Assembly: GCF_040954645.1 (NCBI RefSeq)
Contig: NC_092809.1
Location: 84,790,573-84,854,572, forward strand
Length of the DNA: 64,000 nucleotides
Source of the DNA: Diabrotica undecimpunctata
Lineage: Eukaryota > Arthropoda > Insecta > Coleoptera > Chrysomelidae
Direction: 5' to 3'
A model generated the notes under the pieces. It did no database searches and was not told the DNA's origin. It saw only the letters and a program-made list of their open reading frames with translations. Within the stretch, counting starts at the first letter, position 1; each line of letters starts with the position of its first letter. Shown piece by piece: positions 1-9,230 of the stretch. A program made the translations under genes and the position numbers.

Positions 1-185
1 AAAATTTGACTATTTAACCGTCTTGTCCAAACTTTACGATCTCTTTCAGTGAATTTATCGAAAATTATTTTACTAAGCTTTTTAATAATGTGCATCAAAT
101 CATCAGACTGTTTAATCACTTGTTTTATATGCATGATGGCTACTCACACACAAAATAAGAAGAAAAAATCACTCACCTCTCTAAT

Positions 186-488
186 CTAATTTTCTACTAT
201 TCTAAATGATTGGGCTGGATGTTTTCCTGCTGCAACCGTTCCCTCGTATATTATTGAGTATTTCTGATTGGAAAAGTACTCCAAATATGGGCTGTAGACT
301 TCTGTCACTCGCTCTGGTAGAAACGTGACGCTCTCTGCTAGCTCCAGCAAAACAGCTTGTCCAAATTTACTTTTCACTATCTTTGCCGATAGTATTTTCT
401 GTGGCGTATTAAGTGGCAACTCGTTTAGTTTTATTGCCGGTTTTCTCTCTGCAATACACGAGGATGCATTTAATTTGGTTAGATCCAT
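186..488 (-). CDS. Small spliced gene, 100-aa protein of unknown function
   Basis: I do not recognise this protein for certain. The reading frame starts at an ATG directly after a good splice acceptor (TTTTAG, 489-490 on the minus strand) and ends with TAG. A non-coding first exon is visible at about 651-742; it ends in a donor (AAAG then GTAAGC), giving an intron of about 162 bp (489-650). Just after the stop there is another strong donor (AGAG then GTGAGT, near 176), so the transcript probably continues off the window through an intron in its 3' UTR. The protein is soluble, with no signal peptide or membrane segment. Its centre (residues about 30-85) alternates hydrophobic strands (KILSAKIV, AVLLELAE, YSIIYEG) around a KFG motif, which looks like a small beta-barrel such as an OB fold. 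That fold assignment is a guess. Similar short proteins occur in insect genomes; its role is unknown. Confidence 0.55.
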   Translation of the reverse strand: MDLTKLNASSCIAERKPAIKLNELPLNTPQKILSAKIVKSKFGQAVLLELAESVTFLPERVTEVYSPYLEYFSNQKYSIIYEGTVAAGKHPAQSFRIVEN

Positions 489-732
489 CTAAAATACAAG
501 CAACCATTTTAAGAAAAATACTATGTGAAATCGAAATACACAAGAAACAAGAAAACAATTCTTATACAAATAGCAGTCGTGAACTGTTTTAAAGCATACA
601 CAATGATAAAAAGGACATAATAAATATATAAAAAGACAAACACCGCTTACCTTTATCAGATATCTGTAAGTCACTGCACACCGTCTTGACTACTGCGAAC
701 TTGTTGTTGATGTTGTATGTTTGTGATGCGAA

Positions 733-765
733 CTGTGACACCGTATGCGCTCCTCGGTCTTTTAA
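733..765 (-). promoter_or_regulatory. Core promoter of the small minus-strand gene
   Basis: On the minus strand a TATA-like TTTAAAAG (about 758-765) lies roughly 25-30 bp upstream of an initiator-like TCACAGTTCG (733-742). The first exon then runs to the donor near 650. The spacing fits a TATA plus Inr promoter. Start site not proven. Confidence 0.45.
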
Positions 766-874
766 AGAACAGAGCAGCATATCGCCCCACGCGAACCCAA
801 GTTGCGTCAACCTAATGCGCCTACGGTACCATCAACTGATTCGTTTCATTGATAAGCAACACCTTGTGTTCTAG

Positions 875-1220
875 AAATGCTCATATTTATATATTTATTT
901 TTATTTCTTTAACTAATTTTTATGGTATACAATAAATAGATATTGCGGTAAGCGAATCGTTGTTATCAATTTAGAATTTTGTTAATGTGGTTGCTGTTAT
1001 CATCATACATTTTACAAAATGTAGCAACTGCGGTTTTCTTTCCGGTGTACTTGTTTTTCCAATGATTAAAATAAAATTTGTTATCACACTTGTTTACGTG
1101 TTTTGAATTATGCGGTACCGCGTTATCACGAGGCTTCATCCTGTTTGCTAACAAATGCACTATTTTAACATATTATTATATTTTAAATATTTCAGTATAT
1201 AATTCTGTTTTTGTGAATTT
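875..1220. other. AT-rich spacer between the two divergent genes
   Basis: About 350 bp of AT-rich DNA between the promoter of the minus-strand gene and the metalloproteinase promoter. I see no credible reading frame or repeat. The two genes point away from each other, so this is their shared upstream region. Confidence 0.4.
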
Positions 1221-1230
1221 TGTATAAATA
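1221..1230 (+). promoter_or_regulatory. TATA box of the metalloproteinase gene
   Basis: TGTATAAATA lies about 40 bp before the ATG at 1269, so the leader would be only about 10-20 nt. A second TATA-like stretch (1257-1265) is too near the start codon to be the main one. Such a short leader is typical of compact genes, including viral ones. Confidence 0.45.
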
Positions 1231-1268
1231 ACTATAGTACCAATTTTTGGAAATTAGTATAAATCAAG

Positions 1269-2849
1269 ATGCTGGTCTGTTTACATGTCTTATTGTTGCT
1301 CTCTGTATCTGTGTGCGCACAGAATAGCACTCTGGAGTATGCTAGTTCTTTTCTTAAACGTTTCGGATATCTAAATACATCCAATAATGCTCTTTCTAGT
1401 ATAGATATGGTTCTAGTTGCCTTTCAGGAAAAATACAATCTCCCTGTGACTGGAACATTAAATAATGATACTATAAATATGATGATGAATAAGCCTCGAT
1501 GTTCTGTTGGCGACAATAACTATGCCATTCGTTCGAAGTGGAATAAAACGACTTTACGCTGGTATTTCCCTCAGGCTATTAGTAATCCCGATTATATAAA
1601 TCTTGCTGCAGAAGCTTTCGCTAGATGGGAGACAATATCTAATTTAAAGTTTAAACAAGTAATAATACCTTCTCCGAGGCCTGATATTACTATAACTGTG
1701 GTACCAGATACTCATAATTTTCGAGCAAGTTGTCAAGGAACCTCTAAATGTTCATTTAATTTCGATGGTCCTGGAAAAGTATTGGCTCACGCATACTTTC
1801 CAAGCGCACACGGAGAGTGTACCGAAATTCATCTTGATGCTAATGAACGGTGGTATGTAGGAAATGGCAGCGCTCCCAATGGTGAAGTCAATTTTTTGGC
1901 TGTCCTAATGCATGAAATTGGTCATTCTCTCGGACTAGCACACAGTACTATTGATTCGTCTATTATGTATCCTTGGTATCAACAAGATGTACCACCTTTT
2001 GGTGATGATGATAAAAAGGCAATGAGTAATCTATATGGACCAAAAACAACACCCTCTTACATACCAACAACAACACCAGTTACGCTAGCACAAACACCAC
2101 TTTCGCACAACAAGAACCATATGTCGAAAACATCTACCATCAAACACAGGACCTCTTTGCCAACAACAACAACGACCACACCTGCAATACAAAACATATT
2201 ATGTCTAATTCCGTATCCAGATTTCATGTTTCTAGCTACTTCTCCTCAGTTTCCAAATTATAGAATGTACGTTGGATATGGTCCGTATATATGGAAGTTT
2301 GATTTAAATGAAATGCGCCTTCCAAAACATCCCGAATTAATTACCGATTATCTCCCTAAAGAGTTGAGGTCTACGCACGTTTCACATGTTTTTCAGAATT
2401 CCGAGGGACACTTAGTAACTATACGCAATAATCAGTATTACGCTGCATCTTTCCCCAATTTAAAACTTCAAAAACGTTTTATGTTTCCTTCTATACCTGC
2501 GAGAACCAAAATAAATGCATTATTTCAAACAAACAGCGGTCAAACGTATTTATTATACAATGATGATTCTTATATTGAATTTAATGAAGCTGGAGATGTC
2601 TTAAACCGTGGACCCATGAATTATCTCTTACCCGGACTACCAGATACAATAACATCAGCATTCCGCTATACTGATGGGTTTATTTACTTTTTTCAGAACA
2701 ACACCTATTATAAGTACAGCGAATACACACGTAAAGTTGTAGCAGCAGGAACGTTTAGCTGGGAACTTTTTGGGATACCCTGCCCCAACGACGGGCTATT
2801 AAAACAATTAAGAACTTTGTTAAACAAAATTGTAACTATATACGAATAA
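1269..2849 (+). CDS. Secreted matrix metalloproteinase (MMP), intronless
   Basis: Zinc endopeptidase of the metzincin/M10A family, expected to be secreted and to cut extracellular-matrix proteins. Domains: signal peptide (residues 1 to about 17); prodomain with cysteine switch PRCSVGD (76-82; the family usually has PRCGVPD); catalytic domain (about 90-255) with zinc site HEIGHSLGLAH (215-225) and Met-turn SSIMYPW (Met 233); Thr-rich linker (about 257-305); C-terminal four-blade hemopexin-like domain (about 312-505), bounded by Cys 312 and Cys 505 as expected for its closing disulphide. No basic furin site is evident between prodomain and catalytic domain, and no GPI or transmembrane tail. All key residues are intact and the 526-aa length is normal, so it may be functional. 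It has no introns, a TATA box about 40 bp upstream and an AATAAA that overlaps the stop codon. That suggests a retrocopy or a gene carried by a DNA virus or large transposon, but the origin is not settled. Confidence 0.9.
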   Translation: MLVCLHVLLLLSVSVCAQNSTLEYASSFLKRFGYLNTSNNALSSIDMVLVAFQEKYNLPVTGTLNNDTINMMMNKPRCSVGDNNYAIRSKWNKTTLRWYFPQAISNPDYINLAAEAFARWETISNLKFKQVIIPSPRPDITITVVPDTHNFRASCQGTSKCSFNFDGPGKVLAHAYFPSAHGECTEIHLDANERWYVGNGSAPNGEVNFLAVLMHEIGHSLGLAHSTIDSSIMYPWYQQDVPPFGDDDKKAMSNLYGPKTTPSYIPTTTPVTLAQTPLSHNKNHMSKTSTIKHRTSLPTTTTTTPAIQNILCLIPYPDFMFLATSPQFPNYRMYVGYGPYIWKFDLNEMRLPKHPELITDYLPKELRSTHVSHVFQNSEGHLVTIRNNQYYAASFPNLKLQKRFMFPSIPARTKINALFQTNSGQTYLLYNDDSYIEFNEAGDVLNRGPMNYLLPGLPDTITSAFRYTDGFIYFFQNNTYYKYSEYTRKVVAAGTFSWELFGIPCPNDGLLKQLRTLLNKIVTIYE

Positions 2850-2850
2850 A
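2845..2850 (+). terminator. Poly(A) signal overlapping the MMP stop codon
   Basis: AATAAA overlaps the TAA stop (2847-2849), followed at about 25 bp by a T-rich downstream element (2870-2884). Overlap of stop codon and poly(A) signal is common in compact viral genomes and unusual for insect genes. Confidence 0.6.
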
Positions 2851-2911
2851 AATGCTCCGTTTATGATGATGTTGTTTTTATTTAAATTCCATTACTCTGT
2901 ATGTATGTTAA

Positions 2912-3047
2912 GCAACGTCCTGCGTTGAATGTCACATAACTGTCACGTTCTACGTCGAATGTCACGTCCTGCGTCGAATGTCACGTTCTACGTCGGATGT
3001 CACGTTCTACGTCGAATGTCGCGTTCTACGTCGGATGTCACGTTCTA
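2912..3047. repeat. 19-bp minisatellite
   Basis: About five to six tandem copies of GTCACGTTCTACGTCGAAT with scattered substitutions (AAT/GAT ends, TCC/TTC, one GCG), plus a more degenerate unit on the left. Every unit carries ACGT and TCG, giving a local CpG-rich patch just downstream of the MMP gene. Confidence 0.85.
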
Positions 3048-3063
3048 TTAGGCACTGTATGGA

Positions 3064-3086
3064 CAAGAAGAAGAAGAAGAAGAATA
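3064..3086. repeat. (GAA)n microsatellite
   Basis: Short AAG/GAA run directly after the minisatellite; such runs are also the 3' tails of LINE copies elsewhere in the window. Confidence 0.7.
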
Positions 3087-3087
3087 A

Positions 3088-3476
3088 TGTTCATACTGAT
3101 CGTTGACATGGCTTCTGTGTGTCACCTACGCTTTCATTTGACACCTCATACGTCAAAATCATGCCAATAGCAACAAAGATACATTCTAGCGCCCATTTGG
3201 CAATGCTGCCATCTTTGTTTTTTGTGTCCCCGTCTCCTCCCCGTTCCAACGAGCCCTCGTACGTCACGATTGGACCAATAGAACCAAAGATATGACGTAA
3301 TGACCTTTTGGCATGCTCCGATGCGCACGGCACATACTGCGTTCAACCCCATTTTTCATCCCCTTTCCAACGAGCCCTCGTACGTCATCCTACGTTAAGC
3401 CGTTCGGCATTTGCAACCGGGGGTTGCGATTTTAGGGGATGCGATTTAGGGGATGGCCCCAGACACAGGTAGTCTA
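3088..3476. repeat. GC-richer unidentified repeat-like segment
   Basis: A 23-bp segment is repeated exactly at 3244-3266 and 3365-3387 (core CGAGCCCTCGTACGTCA). The end (3414-3455) has three G runs of four or five within about 40 bp. No protein is credible here. It may be part of a SINE or MITE, but I cannot name a family. Confidence 0.4.
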
Positions 3477-3479
3477 TCT

Positions 3480-5330
3480 ACTAGAAATAGCAAAAAAGGA
3501 TCTAAAAAAGAACAACTATATATCAACAGAAACAAAGAAGCTTATGGATAAAAGAAGGACGCTATAGAATATGTAGAAATCAATAAAACAATAAGCAGAA
3601 TGATAAGAGAAAATAAGAGAAAAGAACAAGAAATAAAAATAGAAAAGGTAATACAAAACAACAAAAATATGAAATGCTTAAGACCGAAATTAGGTAAGTG
3701 TGAAATAAACAAAATAAAAGATGAAAACGGACTAGAAACAAACATTAAAGATGACATTATAAATATTATCCACCATTTCTACTCAGAACTATACAAAACA
3801 AAAAAGGAACCACCAGAAACAAATAAAAACCAACTTAAGGCTAAAGTAAAAAATGTCAACTCAGAGCTATAGCCAGAAATAAGCAAATCAGAAATAAAGA
3901 AGGCATTGAAAGAAATGAAAAACAACAAATCGCCTGGAAAAGATGGGATAACTGCAGATACGCTGAAATATGGTGGAAAAGTGGTAATTAACACTCTACA
4001 TTCCCTTTTTAACAAGATATTAAAAGAAAAAAGAATCCCAAACAACTGGAAGGAATCCGTAACCATTATCCTACACAAGAAAGGGGATAAAGCAGACATA
4101 AAAAACTACCGTCTCATAACACTCCTCAATGTAATGTATAAACTCCCAACAAAAATTTTAACCAATAGATTGACGACAAAATTCGATGGATACCCAACAA
4201 GCTGGTTTTAGAAAGGGATTCAGCAAAAGTGACCATTTACTAAGTATGAAAATACTTATAGAACGAGCAAATGAATACCATATTCCTCTATATATAGCGT
4301 TCATAGATTTCGAAAAGGCTTTCGACAGTGTCGAACATTGGGCAGTGAAAAGTTCTTTGATTAACAGCAGAATTGACCACAGATAAGGAAGCCAAAACAA
4401 CAATTAAAGGATATGAATAAACAAAATCAATACAAATAAATAGAGGCGTGAGACACAATATCACCGAAACTTTTCAATCAGGCTCTGGAAGATATTTTTA
4501 AAAGATTAGAATGGGAAGAAAAAGGTATAAAAATTTGTGGACAACGCTTGAACCATCTAATATACGCTGATGACATCGCATTGATAACAGATAAATGAGA
4601 AGAATTATTTGAAATGATGAAAGAACTGGACGTAGAAGCTGGAAAGATAGGCCTTTTTATGAATTACAGCAAGACCAAAATTATAACAAATACAGATGAA
4701 AACATCACAATGAGGATCGGACAAGATGAAGTAGAACAAGTTCAGGATTATATATATCTGGGTCAAACTATAAAACGTAACAAAGAAAACCAAACAGCAG
4801 AGATAAAAAGACGAGTTAGACTGGCATGGGCGGCATTTGGCAAACTAAGCTACATTCTTAAAAACAAAAGATATCCACAGCATCTTAAGACTAAAGTATA
4901 CAATCAATGCGTACTCCCTGTTCTAACTTATGGTTCTCAAACGTGGACATTTACAAAAGCAAACATGGACATAACCATAAAAACCCGAAGAGCAATGAAA
5001 AGACAAATGTTGCACATAAGACTAATGGATAAAAAGAGAAACGAGTGGATAAGAGAGAAAACAAAAGTGAGGGATGTTAGACAAGAAGTTGCAAAATTGA
5101 AATGGAGATTTGCCGGGCACAATATAAGACAAAAAGAAGACCGATGGAACAAAATTCTTATAAGTTGGAGACCGTGGGAATGTAAACGAAGCAGAGGAAG
5201 GCCCCAAATGAGATGGGCAGATGATATCAAGAAGCACGTGGGCTCTAGGTGGATGACTATACCGACAGACAGAGAAGAATGGAAAAGGATTGGGAAGGCC
5301 TATGTCCAAAGATGGACCGAAAAGGGCTAA
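3480..5330 (+). pseudogene. 5'-truncated, decayed LINE (RTE-like), RT domain
   Basis: Reading the plus strand across frames gives a LINE ORF2 from the linker through the reverse transcriptase to the C terminus. Landmarks are NNKSPGKDGITADTLKYGG (about 3925-3980), the motif before the RT palm KNYRLITLLN (about 4105), palm motif A IDFEKAFDSVEHW (about 4300), the YADD box (IYADDIALI, about 4560), and a C-terminal region with YGSQTW and a basic RGRPQMRWADD stretch (4614-5330). The endonuclease is missing and the frame breaks at about 3870, 4190, 4386 and 4590, so this is a dead copy cut short at the 5' end, as usual for target-primed insertion. The RTE-like label rests on the C-terminal pattern and is moderately sure. 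Confidence 0.8.
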
Positions 5331-6089
5331 TTAGATAGGGACAGATTCTCCCCGTGTGATCTTAGTATTTCCGTTGATTGAATAGTATAGGGTATCCAAT
5401 ATTTTAATTAACGGTATGTCAGAGTTTTATTAATTTTTATATATATTTGCAAAATGAAGAAGAAAGTTCAGTACAGGCAGTTAAACAGCTGATCTGTCAA
5501 TTTAGAAGTAAGAGCAAGTACCAACTTGCTGAAAAGCATACCATACACAAAAGGGATAATAAAATGTACTGCACAAACTATAGCGATATAAGCTATATAT
5601 AAGCTATATATCTATTAATTATTAGGATATACAATATTTTTTCTAATACACCTGGAACGATTGAGTGAATAATCAATTATTGACTATTAGGCAGTTAATT
5701 AGAAATGTTGGGAATACAAAAAAAAAACATTAAATTAGTTATTTATAGATTTTAAACAAACACTGATATAATCATAAGAATAAAACTATGAAATACCATG
5801 GCAGAACTTACTGTCGACTTATTTTCAAATGTATTGCAAAGAGCTTTAAAAAATGTGAACGAATTATTAACAGCTGTTTTGAAAACTAAATATTATGAGA
5901 CAAATTGGGGATATTATATTACACAAACTAAACCGCTTGCCTACAAAAATATTAGGAAAATATGATACGACGCGAAAGACTAATGACTTTACAGCTAATT
6001 GCCACATAAGTATCAATGCAACTATAGCTCGCAAAATGGGTTCAATTACATTGCAATTTTTAAATTTTTCGTGATAAAATGAAGTGATT
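5331..6089. other. AT-rich sequence without recognisable genes
   Basis: No credible coding sequence. 5331-5400 may hold the 3' UTR of the LINE copy before it; the rest is unassigned. Confidence 0.4.
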
Positions 6090-7100
6090 GATTGTTGTTT
6101 TGAAAAGGTAAGTTGTTTTTTATTTTTGTATTCCTATCATCTGATATTGTAATATCAACAACATTTTTCATAATATATTCTGAAATGCGCTTTCTCTTAC
6201 TGATAACGAACAAAAGTTTTATAAACTTCTCGTTAATATAATTATGAAGGAATTTAGATTTTTATCTTGTTCTTACTATAGTTCTAAAGCACAAATGTAG
6301 TCATAGTCTACCGTATATTTTTCATAGTGGTCATAGTTTTTAATTGTAGTATAGCTTATGTGTTTATAATAACTAGCGCATAGAAAATAATAAAAATTTT
6401 TACCCTGTGCTTTATGTTTATTATCCTTTATTGTATTGGAACATCTAGAAGTATAGCAATACATTTTAATTGTTGAACAAAAGAGAAAATAAAAACACTT
6501 TTTGTGGTGTGTCACTTAACCATACACAAAATTGTACACAAATAGTCAAATGGTAGTAAAAGTTTCCGATATAGGCCGCCAAACGGCAGAGGCACCGCCG
6601 CGCTCTATATCTATACTATGAGATGTTTTTCATACAGTTTTCGGATCAGATTTTTTCAAAACATCAAATTACATCTTCTTTTTGCCTTTCTTTATTTAGG
6701 CTAACCGCTACTGTTTTTTTCTTCAGCGTTTCTTCTTAATCTACATTAATGTTTATATTTACAATTCTTTCTGGAACGAGCTATAATTTTTCTCAAATAA
6801 CCATTTTGTGTGGTTTAGTCGCCTTAAGGTTTAGCATGCTTTATCAGATGCTCTTTAAAGTCCCTTTTAATATTAATATTGTTTGAGAAATTTTTCCCAG
6901 ATACTTATATTTCGTTTTGATTTTCAATCTTCTTTTAATGTTAGTTTAAATGGTCCAGTAGTGTGTTCGTACAGTTCAGTTATAAGCAAAATTAGGTGTT
7001 GTTGTACACCCAATTCTTTTAGTATCAGTCATAAGTGTATCCATTTGACTCTGTCGAACGCTTTACGATAATCTATAAAACAAATCCATAGTGGGATATT
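6090..7100. repeat. Diverged copy of the large-repeat family (inner part)
   Basis: 6160-6330 matches 60370-60520 in the same orientation, and 36290-36430 inverted. About 7010-7100 matches 63290-63360, sharing the track CATAAGTGTATCCAT. The stretch between (6330-7000) is not alignable by eye. This is an older, rearranged member of the repeat that forms the big inverted arms. Confidence 0.55.
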
Positions 7101-8002
7101 GAATTCCCTAGACTTTTATACTTTTTTTTGGACTATTAGAATAATAGCTTTAAAATTAAATGTTTAGTGAAAATCTCTACGCGACTTTAATGCATTAAAT
7201 ATTTTAATTAAAAATCGACATATCTATTGAAATTAGGCAGTAAAAAAGTATGTTATTAAAGATAGATTTATAAATTATTGTAGTTTAAATTCAACTACGC
7301 TATAAAACAAACTTTGCATGTCTTAAACTGCAGGAATCCAAAAATTACAAAGATCTTCCTATTGTTTGAGTTTTCTTTAATTATATTAATAGGAAAACAA
7401 GCATTATAGTCCTACCAAAGGGGCTTCTACTTTCATAAACTGTTACACGATTACTCTATCCGATGTACGTACATTTATGAACTAAATGTTTTAGTGACAA
7501 TGCCTTTTAATAAAAAATACTAATTAATAAAAATGGAAACTTAACTTTTCCACGTTTATAATAGACACTTTCTTATGTTTAAAAATATATAAAACAAGTA
7601 ATATAAATTACCGCCTTGTTTATTAAAACTAAAAAGTAAAATAAAGGTATATGTCGGTTAACAATTTATATTTAACTACATAAATTAGCCAAATAGTCCT
7701 CAAATTCCTCCATGATTAAATTAATGGATATTTAAATAAATTTCCAGTTCCAGAATGTACCTGCTGTAGAATTTGAAAATCTACTACTAATACAATTATT
7801 GGCAACATCGCAGGAGTTTAGAAGTATATGCAATATCGTAAATACGGATCCCACAAATGGTTTATCCTTTTGTGGAGTCCACTTAATCCTACGTGTTGGT
7901 CGGAGTCTACATAAAGCGCTACTCAGATAATAAAATACACGGTGTATATTCTACTGGAGTTAGTATAATACCGTTTTAGAACGGAGCTTACATTAACCGC
8001 TA

Positions 8003-8006
<4 letters not shown>
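7101..8006. repeat. Terminal part of the large-repeat family
   Basis: Matches 63362-63985 in the same orientation, increasingly well toward the end, and both copies stop at the same place, CGCTAGATG followed by (TA)n. No gene beyond the small conserved frame noted separately. Confidence 0.7.
7746..7929 (+). other. Short reading frame shared with the copy at 63722-63910
   Basis: About 60 codons (from QNVPAVEF to RSLHKALLR) with a stop at AGATAA. The copy near the window end aligns without a gap and keeps the frame and the stop, but about a third of the residues differ. No family recognised. A T-rich tract and an AG precede it, so it could be a terminal exon fossil; it could equally be chance. 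Confidence 0.25.

Positions 8007-8087
<81 letters not shown>
8006..8087. repeat. (TA)n tract between large repeat and ribozyme array
   Basis: About 40 TA units. The left edge is the conserved repeat terminus; the right edge is the first ribozyme monomer. Confidence 0.95.
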
Positions 8088-8090
<3 letters not shown>

Positions 8091-8113
8091 TGAAAAAGAC
8101 AGTAAAGATTCCA

Positions 8114-8175
8114 TTTTACGTACAAATCGTCTATGTACCTGTTTATGCGTATTTCGCTTTAATAAAGCCCATCAG
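8114..8175 (-). ncRNA. Degenerate hammerhead ribozyme copy A
   Basis: Stem II and GAAA are kept, but the conserved core reads CTGATGG instead of CTGATGA and the 5' half of stem I is deleted (the sequence jumps from CATCAG to TTTCCTG). Expected to be inactive. Confidence 0.6.
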
Positions 8176-8471
8176 TTTCCTGTCTTAAGAAGCAACAATA
8201 AAATAGCTTCGAAACGGACGCAATAGCGACATCTGATATTAAATCCGTAAAATAGTTTCGAAACACAATTCAGATAACTGCCTTATTCTGAGTCTTCTAT
8301 AAATTGCAAGGCATAGCCAGACGTTGAAAAAGATGTTAATAGAGACATGGGGAATCTAAAATTTGATTCCACGACATGTCTCCTCAACTAAGCAGAAATC
8401 GTTAGCGAATTGGTTTCTTGTACTCATACAGAGTAGATCCGAATAAAATGAAAAAGACAGTAAAGATTCCA

Positions 8472-8565
8472 TTTCACGTACAAATCGTCTGTGTATCTGT
8501 TTATACGCATTTCGCTTTAATAAAGCTCATCAGAACAGTTATTCATAGGCGTTCTCAACGTGAAA
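8472..8565 (-). ncRNA. Type I hammerhead ribozyme, copy B
   Basis: On the minus strand: outer stem I TTTCACGT/ACGTGAAA; inner stem I CTGTT/AACAG; core CTGATGA; stem II GCTTT-ATT-AAAGC; GAAA; a minimal stem III (one U-A pair closing a GCGU loop); then UA at the cleavage site. Cleavage is predicted between 8502 and 8501. All invariant core bases are present. The very short stem III matches hammerheads known from PLEs and animal retrozymes, which often need dimers to cut well. Confidence 0.85.
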
Positions 8566-8869
8566 AATAGATCTTTCCTGTCTTAAGAAGCAACAATAAA
8601 ATGGCTTCGAAACGGACGCAATAGCGACATCTGATATTAAATCCGTAAAATAGTTTCGAAACACAATTCAGATAACTGCCTTATTCTGAGTCTTCTATAA
8701 ATTGCAAGGCATAGCCAGACGTTGAAAAAGATGTTAATAGAGACATGGGGAATCTAAAATTTGATTCCACGACATGTCTCCTCAACTAAGCAGAAATCGT
8801 TAGCGAATTGGTTTCTTGTACTCATACAGAGTAGATCCGAATAAAATGAAAAAGACAGTAAAGATTCCA

Positions 8870-8963
8870 TTTCACGTACAAATCGTCTATGTATCTGTTT
8901 ATACATATTTCGCTTTAATAAAGCTCATCAGAACAGTTATTCATAGGCGTTCTCAACGTGAAA
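8870..8963 (-). ncRNA. Type I hammerhead ribozyme, copy C
   Basis: Same fold as copy B. The stem III loop is AUGU. In the middle of stem I the 3' strand reads CATAGAC opposite GCCTATG, pairing at six of seven positions, where copy B has CACAGAC with one pair fewer. Cleavage predicted between 8900 and 8899 on the minus strand. Confidence 0.85.
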
Positions 8964-9230
8964 AATAGATCTTTCCTGTCTTAAGAAGCAACAATAAAAT
9001 GGCTTCAAAACGGACGCAATAGCGACATCTGATATTAAATCCGTAAAATAGTTTCGAAACACAATTCAGATAACTGCCTTAATCTGAGCCTTCTATAAAT
9101 TGCAAGGCATAGCCAGACGTTGATAAAGATGTTAATAGAGACATGGGGAATCTAAAATTTGCATTCCACGACATGTCTCCTCAACTAAGCAGAAATCGTT
9201 AGCGAATTGGTTTATCAACGTCTTTATCGT

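Larger units (their letters stand above)
8093..9217 (-). repeat. Tandem array of ~398-bp hammerhead monomers, minus orientation
   Basis: Three direct monomers start at 8093, 8450 and 8848 (marker GAAAAAGACAG). Monomers 2 and 3 are spaced 398 bp; monomer 1 is shorter because about 40 bp of the ribozyme's stem I are deleted. Each carries one hammerhead on the minus strand. Size, tandem arrangement and one type I hammerhead per unit match the retrozymes described from animals, which have no protein and are thought to borrow PLE reverse transcriptase. Identity between units is high. Confidence 0.8.

Noticed and set aside
3414..3455. G-quadruplex
   Set aside because: Only three runs of four or more G plus one GG, with long spacing; too weak to report.
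7923..8114. Open frames made of repeating Ile-Tyr (here and at every other TA tract)
   Set aside because: Simple translation of (TA)n in three frames; no protein signal.
8093..9217. CRISPR array
   Set aside because: Repeats are about 398 bp, adjacent and eukaryotic; there are no short repeats with unique spacers.
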